Source of the DNA: Lunularia cruciata
Lineage: Eukaryota > Streptophyta > Marchantiopsida > Lunulariales > Lunulariaceae
Direction of reading: 5' to 3'
DNA: 64,000 bases
Assembly: GCA_948567375.1 (NCBI GenBank)
Contig: OX419762.1
Coordinates: forward strand, 15,134,001 to 15,198,000
How positions within the stretch are numbered: position 1 is the first letter of the stretch; the number at the start of each line of letters is the position of its first letter. The notes under the pieces were generated by a model. The model was not told the DNA's origin and searched no databases. It saw only the letters and a list, made by a program, of their open reading frames with translations. The position numbers and the translations under genes were made by a program. Below are positions 57,556 to 64,000 of the stretch, piece by piece.

Positions 57556-57609
57556 GCTTGATGGGGTCTTCCCATCCTTCATTTTTCCTACGCGGTCGCC
57601 TTTTTCTCG
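57556..57609 (+). mobile_element. short retroposed fragment (tail family copy 3)
   Basis: 54 bp starting GCTTGATGGGG, with CTTCCCATCC and CGCGGTCGCCTTTTTC. It is flanked by perfect 12-bp direct repeats TTAAAGGAAAAG (57544-57555 and 57610-57621). It is shorter at its 5' end than copies 2 and 4, with the same 3' end, i.e. 5' truncated. Confidence 0.82.
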
Positions 57610-57621
57610 TTAAAGGAAAAG

Positions 57622-60600
57622 CCTTGCGAAGAGGAAGAAAGGTCAAGTCCCAAATGCATTGCAGTTCTCTGATAGTACATTCGTAATCTCGTGAGCATCG
57701 GGAATTCGCAGGCACGACCATTATTATCACGTGGTTACGGTCGAATTTCTCTGACGTCATCAGAAGGAGAACCTGATCGACGAGAGAAAAGGTAAAACAT
57801 CGAAACTTCTCAACGTGTTTTACAGTTCTTCACTGGGTGTAGTAATTATGGGGGCAGTATGCCCACAAAACTCTCGTACGCCAGGCACTCCGCGCCACAC
57901 GATCACAATCGATGCATGCACTTGTGCTCTCCTAGACACTGAAGGAGGAGAGGGCACTACAAAGTTTCAATTGTGAAGGTTATCGAAATATAGAGTCCAA
58001 GGAACCAATGTAGAAGGAGGAACAGCTCCCAACTTCTGAAGCCATGTGTACTGCTCAAAGTGAATCAATACTTAGTGGGGACACTGATAATGCCTCCAAG
58101 TGTTGTCAATTGAAACAAAGTAGTCGCGATCAATAGCAGGGGCTCACCTTCAGAAATATCCCCGGCTGTTGTTGTTCTCCAGAATTGTGCTTCGCCAGTC
58201 AAATATTCAAAGGACAGACACTTTACTACGTGGTCAGCTTATAAATCCGCAGTCGAGGTACATCTCCGAATACGACAGATGATCTGGCCCGCCTTTTCAA
58301 TCTTTGGGTCGTAATATTTTACACGTACAGCTTGATATACATCACGGAAAGGAATTCTTCAATTTTCATGAAAAACAGCTAAAATCGCTTCACGCCAAGC
58401 AAAAGGAGGCAAATTCTCCCCACGAACACGTAATCTGACGAGCATGTGCATGTTCAGTGTGAGTGTCAAAGACAAAGGTACATACTCTAGGACCTGCACA
58501 CATATCCTCGATTTTGCATGCTCGTAAGTGTGGCTAGGAACCGTCAAAGTAATGGATTGGAAGTTCAAGCTGCGGAAAGCAGCTGTGGTGCTCGCTTAAT
58601 TAGCAAGGAGTCCACGAAAGAAAATTTTGGTTGTTTTATAGACCGGGTGTATACAGAGGACCGCATGAACCAGAGAAATGATGTACGATCATTCCACAAA
58701 AATGAGCAACAAAAGCTGTTAACGACTCCTTTTTAGTCGATTTTCAGAGTACGAATGAAAAAGGTCGAGCTCCCCCACTTTCTTTCAGAAACCAAACGGC
58801 GTATGACAAATTGGATCTATCCTCTTTTCCTTTTACCCGAAGCCACTTTGTGGCTTTGTGTAAAAAGGAAAGGTCGTTCCTTTTGTCCACACAATCATTA
58901 GGGGATACCACTTCATGCTCTCCTCTTGGTTATCATAGACGACAAATATGCTCGATATGTAAAGAGCTTGCGGTTCTAAATCTTTTTTATTCGCTATTAT
59001 AAGTAAACTTAAGAGATACGTGCCCATGATAATCATTGATTAGTCCATGCCTTTCAGCTTTATGACTCTGGAACTGGACAATCAAGGTTATTTGGAGGGT
59101 TAGAAAAAATAATAATTTATGTGTCCAGTTGTGTTTTTTAGCATAGAATCAAACTCCCGATGGTAAGCGTATATGTAAAGGGAGAATTATTGAATAAAGA
59201 AGTACGTTGTCCATCGATAAAACGCAACATGTGATCAATGAACGAAGCTTTGCTAGTCACAATTGTAAATTGTTGTAACTTAGTATCGCTCTTTCCGACT
59301 CTTCATGACATGGTGCTCGATTCACAGTGCTTCAATCCCTTAAACTTCCACTTCGGCTTTCCCAATTGGATTAGTGTTTATTGATAATCAATTAGGAATG
59401 CACCACACGCTTGAGGAAGTCTCGAGCTGAACAGTCCTACTTTTGCAAGGGAAATTGAGTATGACACTCACTACTGTAGTGTCATTCCTGTACATGCTGA
59501 AGTGATGGTCTATACACGGTAGTAAAACCAAGAATGGATAGAAGCAAGCCTCATATTATGATATAAACTAAGGGATTTGATGCAAAGCTATTAATTGGTA
59601 ATCAAATGCTTCAAATTTCAATTCACAACTTGTCACAGTGAAAAGCTGGCAAGTTGCATAATTGACTTCATAGTCGGGCAAACAAATCCTGATTATATTT
59701 AGGATTAGTGATGAATGTACCACCGCGCAGAGACCATATTTTGAGCGTTTGGTGGCTTCGTTGACAATCTCCTCGTGCCAAAAGAGCAGCAGATGCAAGT
59801 GCCGAGACATTTGTTGAACGATTTTGAAATTCAGAGACGTTTTAGTTGTGAAGAAAGTGTACAACCAAGAGATTCTGAATGGTACAGTAGAGAAGTGGAA
59901 AATTGCCGCAGTTGCCTGGGACACGGTACCGAACTGAAATAGTACTTTCATGCACCAAGAAGCCGGGCAAGGCTGTATGGACGGACATTCTAATCTGGCT
60001 ATCGGAGTGACTCCAATGCGAACGGACCACGTAGTCAAAGCATTGTCTGAAATTCAAATTCCTATTCTGTAGTCAGTGCCTGAAGCCACAAACCTCGCCA
60101 ACACTCCAAACGTGAGAAGGCTGAACTACAACCGATCCACTATAGTCCCTGCAGTAACTAACAACGTTGTTGCTGACTGCAATCAACTGAAGTCCAAAGT
60201 GGTGGGAAGGTCTGGAGTACGATACTGGTCAAGGCTTGAATGCCGAGAGTGTTCCCGCAATCAGTGGGGAAAGAGTAATCAGAAGCGTCGGCGTGAAACA
60301 TGAGAATCCCAAGAGGATCTCTTGAAGATAGACCCGAACAACACACATGGAGACATACATACGTTAATGCACACACACAAAGTACAAAACTGGCAGAAAA
60401 ACAGGGTATAATTTGGAGTTTTACCAGAGAAAAACGCGGGCACATGCGTTTTGACTCTTTCGATCACTTCGTATGAAAAGTGCCAGCCATTCACATGACC
60501 CACCTTCAAAACAAGCAAAACTTTCATGAAATGGTCATTTCCATTGCTGTTTGTAACCAAACACACGCTAACAGAGGGGCTTCCTGCCGGACTGGAGGCA

Positions 60601-62287
60601 TAACCTGTTGGATCACATGTGTTTTGGCTTGTCCGGCTGATGTACCGAGTGTCAACACTACCTAGCTTCCTTCTGGAATGACCCACCTCTATATACGAAT
60701 CAATCTCGGGTGAGACACTTCGTCTCGTTTATCACAAGCGGAGATAAGTGATGGTGATTTAGTCCTGCTTTACTCTGCATTTCCAAGGCATTGAGGTAAT
60801 CGACATCACCTCGTTTGTTTCTCTCACAACCATCGATGAGCTCTCAAAGTCCCCAGATCAATCGACAGTAACCTCTGAGAAATTATGTGGTAAAGGAGCT
60901 AGATCACTGTAGCTGAGAATCTTAGAGGATGGCTTTCAAGTGAAGAATGAAGGAGCACCTTTTCATTAGAGTCCAGGATAAGCTCAAGAACAAATCAATA
61001 TGGGACATTATTACTGGAAGTGAACTGAAGAGTACTGAACCGCAGTCCAATGACTCGGAGTTCAGATCTGACTTACACCTGACTAGCTGGAGTTCACACT
61101 GCAATGGAACTGCACTGTTCGTGTACATGGTTCGAGATTGACAAAAAAATTATTCTTTCCGTAAAAGAGTGAGATATTCATTACTTGAAATATGGTGAAG
61201 GAGCCAAATACTAGTGACAATTTTCTGATGCCATCACATATAATCAAACGCTAATCTTTTCACGATTTGGGAATTTTGTAGCCACATCTAACCTTGTGAG
61301 TTCATATGCTGCAATGCGACTTTGCACCGACTACACGGCTCCGACTTGAAAAAACCTCAAATTGAAGCCTCTCATTTAAGCTAAATTATCCTAAAAACAA
61401 TACAAACGTCACCATATTGGCATATTCTAAGCCCTTCAGACGGAACTACTTAAATCACTGATCTCTGTGCCACCGAAAGGAAGGATTGAAAGCTGACAAT
61501 TTAGAAAGACGTCTGCAAAAAGAAAGGTGCCCCTTCGTTCTTCCTACAAGTCTAGTCTGCAAAAAGAAACTCTTAAGGTTGTGGGGACAAAATGTAACTG
61601 TTCTACACGGTATAGAAGGTGTGGGGGCACTTGGAAGTATCTACAAACAAATACTATTGTGGGGAAACAGTGTACTGTACGTATACATGATGGTCAGGCG
61701 TACATTTCATTGTGTGATTGATACTGTGGGGGTGTAGGCATGTACTGCCTATGTCCGTACTATTACAATAGGTATGGTCTGCGTCCATTGTATGATCCCG
61801 TGATACTTAACGATTGACATGACTTGCAAATCTTGCAATCCTGGCGAGATACGTTAATATTCCTAACTTAGAATTGGCACTTATAAAGTTTGTCCATGTA
61901 AAGATAGGAAGTGAATGAGCCATATGTCTTACTCAAGGAGGACAATGAGAATTTCAATTCGCTTGAATTTATTTCCTTCCTTGATAGTCGAGAAGCAAAC
62001 CTAGTGGTCAGGTTAAGGTAGATAACGAAGAAATTTTTAGGGTTTCTTCTACTTTCTATTTGTGGACTTTATCTATCATACCACATTTCATCACACATAA
62101 GGGTGGGACACTTGAGAGTGAAGACAAATGGGAAAAGTGAGCTGCTTAATCAGTGACGGAGCAATTGAGAAAATTTCACGGTCAATGTGGCTTTGTCTGT
62201 AGAAATTGTGATAGTTTTGTATGATGATGAAACACGGTCTGCAGATGACTTAATTCCCTCTTATTCCAAATTATCTTATTCCAAATT
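57622..62287. other. no recognisable gene
   Basis: 4.7 kb of intergenic sequence. ORFs such as 59568-60038 and 60279-60686 (minus) lack recognisable domains and overlap comparable ORFs in other frames. A G-rich stretch with GTGGGG words lies at 61575-61735. Confidence 0.4.
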
Positions 62288-62386
62288 ACTATTGGGGCCT
62301 AGCCCCATTCTTCCTCTTTTGTTTCTCTCTTGTACGCCTTGATGGGTTTTCCCATCCTTCTTGTGTTCTATGTGGTCGCCTTCTCC
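62288..62386 (+). mobile_element. short retroposed fragment (tail family copy 4, longest)
   Basis: 99 bp with a palindromic GGGGCCTAGCCCC near the 5' end, TTGTACGCCTTGATGGG, the CCCATCC arm and TGTGGTCGCCTTC. It is flanked by perfect 13-bp direct repeats CTTATTCCAAATT (62275-62287 and 62387-62399). The target itself was already a tandem repeat (62260-62274). Confidence 0.82.
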
Positions 62387-63723
62387 CTTATTCCAAATTT
62401 GAGATGTTTTGGAAACATTAAGATGTAGAAAAATACAGTACAGTGCGAAGAGGACCTCAGTATATAACAGGCGGCACTCCAGAGTACGGAACCAAAACAT
62501 ACGAGGTCGAGCAAAGTTGCGAGAGAAGGAGAGAGAGCGGAAGAGGAGTGGAGTGAAGCGAGTAGGAAAGACTACGGGGGGTTTGGGCTTGAGTCTCTGG
62601 ATTCCAGTGGTGGCCGTAGAGATTCTGGTTAGAAAAATGAAGTTTGGAGTAAAATATTGATCGAGGTTTATTGGAGCGGGGCAGCAGAAGCTGCCGGGAA
62701 AAGGATGCCTACACATTCTTTTGGAGACGAGAGTCTGGCTGGTCTACGAGCTTGGATTTGACTATTACTGACAAGGATTACTGCGGTCGGAGTGGATTAG
62801 ATCAGGAGCGAGTGATTGGGAGATTGATCGATTGATTAACAGGGAGTGGGAAAGGTTAGAAAACACAGAAATTTCATGCTCTGCACCCCGACAGTAGCGA
62901 CGTCTCGACTTTATTACTGCCACCCTGCTATGTATCCCATGGGCCCTCCGTTGTTCTTCTTTATCCCTGATGATTCCCCGCCCCATCCCAAATTTACCAC
63001 CATATCTACTTCTTATCTTGTTCTTTAGAAAATAGAAAAAAGAAAGCAGAGCCGTTCTCGTCGCCAACACCCACCTCTCTATGTATCTCCCTATCTGTCC
63101 CCAATCCAAAGCGAGTGCTTCTTCTTGCGCTGCGGGGTACAAATAGGAGTCGACTCTTTCCCGGCTTTGAGTTAGTCCCAGGTCTAACACCTATCTCCCA
63201 TCTTCGTCTCGTGACTCCGGGAAGCTACCGCAATCACGAGTCCGTTTGACAACTCGACTAATTGCAATCTCACTCTCTCACTTCTCCGTGTCTTTGACCT
63301 TTTCTTCTTCCTTCTATCTCCTCACACTTTCGAAGAAGCTGCTCTGCTTTCTGACCTGTATTTTTTCACGGCTTGCTATCACGCTGCCGAAATCTTCCTT
63401 CTTCTACTACTCTTTCTTCGCGGCAACTACCCCAAATTTGCAGATTTAGTTTGAGACTGAGACAGTCCAAGACATTGTTCCCCGGATTTGTTTTTGTCTT
63501 CGGATCCTTCACCTTCTCGCATATGTATATTAATACTACAGCGTTCCACAAACAGCAGCAGCACACGATTTCAAATAATCTTTCGCAGAGCATTAGGTAG
63601 CATACAAGAACTCGCCTACTCGCTCTTCAGCGTCGTGTATCGCAAAAATTGTTGGAGTCCCTGAGAGTGATTGTCATTTCTATCTACTATCGACGTACTG
63701 TAATCAATCGGTTTGTGTCCAAC
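62387..63723 (+). promoter_or_regulatory. upstream region and leader of the DUF4228 gene
   Basis: A GA-rich tract (62516-62560) and C/T-rich stretches (62985-63440) characterise this region. ORFs on both strands overlap and none is convincing. The last 150 bases before 63724 are likely 5' leader. No unambiguous TATA box was found, so the transcription start is not fixed. Confidence 0.4.
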
Positions 63724-64000
63724 ATGGGTAACATAACGAGCATTGCCACTGGCCCTCAGCAGGTCGTGAGGGTCGTGCGCCAGGATGGGAAAGTGTTGGA
63801 ATTCGGCAACGACATGCAAGCAGCGGAGCTTCTTGTGGTTTATCCCAAGTTTAACGTGTTCCAGGATCAAGTTCAGGCCAACGGTCAGGTTCGGCGAATA
63901 TCTCTAGCTCCGGACGACTTCCTTCGTTGTGGTCAAATCTACCTTCTGCTGCACCAGTCTAGCCATCAGCACCACCAGAAAGTACACGGATCAGGATCTA
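63724..64000 (+). CDS. DUF4228/PADRE domain protein, N-terminal part (runs off window)
   Basis: ATG 63724 (AACATGGG, a good plant start context) opens a frame that continues to the window end (92 codons). It begins MGNITSIATG, with Gly2 and Ser6 fitting an N-myristoylation signal. Then V-V-R-V-V-R-Q-D-G-K-V-L-E-F, an AAELLVVYPKFNVF segment, LAPDDFLRCGQIYLLL, and a His-rich stretch. This is the pattern of plant DUF4228/PADRE proteins: MGN start, V...DG.....F, hydrophobic ...P..., L....L..G.IYFLLP. These are small, often stress-induced proteins of unclear biochemistry. No defect is seen in the visible part. Confidence 0.8.
   Translation, partial: MGNITSIATGPQQVVRVVRQDGKVLEFGNDMQAAELLVVYPKFNVFQDQVQANGQVRRISLAPDDFLRCGQIYLLLHQSSHQHHQKVHGSGS

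Noticed and set aside
59568-60038. 156-codon minus-strand ORF
   Set aside because: Composition is ordinary for random frames (Cys/His/Ile-rich), with no recognisable domain.
62276-62716. 146-codon minus-strand ORF overlapping retroposed tail copy 4
   Set aside because: It spans an inserted repeat and low-complexity GA/CT-rich leader DNA; the plus strand has an equally long ORF and neither resembles a family.
1-64000. tRNA, rRNA or other structured RNA genes
   Set aside because: I looked for tRNA B-box (GGTTCGAATCC-type) and rRNA landmarks on both strands and saw none; a covariance-model scan would be decisive.

Overview
This is land-plant nuclear DNA: spliced genes, Ty3/gypsy LTR retrotransposons, a PIF/Harbinger transposase remnant, and plant-type families (an N-terminally anchored cytochrome b5, a DUF4228/PADRE protein). 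A MACPF protein fused to MABP-type beta-prism repeats and an alpha/beta-hydrolase pseudogene make a non-seed plant, perhaps a bryophyte, my guess. That is inference; no marker gene here fixes the species.

Layout. 1-2416 is the 3' end of a decayed Ty3/gypsy element. It abuts a remnant of a second LTR family on the minus strand (2417-3822). About 3823-8640 holds copy I of an unusual unit with two convergent genes, interrupted by another copy of the second LTR family (5204-6478). 9205-14800 carries the MACPF-MABP gene (10385-11800) with its promoter, an alpha/beta-hydrolase pseudogene and MITE-like fragments. 15031-22813 is a nearly complete Ty3/gypsy element (two LTRs, one gag-pol frame with seven internal stops). 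22839-28560 is copy II of the two-gene unit, in the opposite orientation and better preserved. Next to it (29390-29858) lies an internally deleted PIF/Harbinger transposase pseudogene. 30-36 kb is AT-rich intergenic DNA with small foldbacks. 36048-38255 is a split cytochrome b5-like gene that no long ORF reveals. 38.3-49 kb shows nothing I can identify. 49010-49770 is a partial duplicate of the MACPF locus (3' flank joined to promoter, no coding region). 50-62 kb is gene-poor and carries a tight hairpin, a tandem foldback and short retroposed tails. The window ends inside the first part of a DUF4228/PADRE gene (from 63724).

Most notable. (1) A two-gene convergent unit occurs twice in inverted orientation. 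One gene has a Myb/SANT-trihelix-like domain and a basic coiled coil. Opposite it lie a spliced acidic protein and a coiled-coil protein I cannot assign. The unit has repeat-rich spacers and may be a large transposon related to the adjacent Harbinger remnant. (2) A family of retroposed fragments of only 54-99 bp shares one 3' end with a hairpin, and three copies have 12-13 bp target-site duplications. One copy landed in the MACPF leader and supplies an in-frame upstream ATG; the empty site survives in the duplicate at about 49.76 kb. No host genes here form an operon. The window mainly records transposon nesting around a few plant genes.
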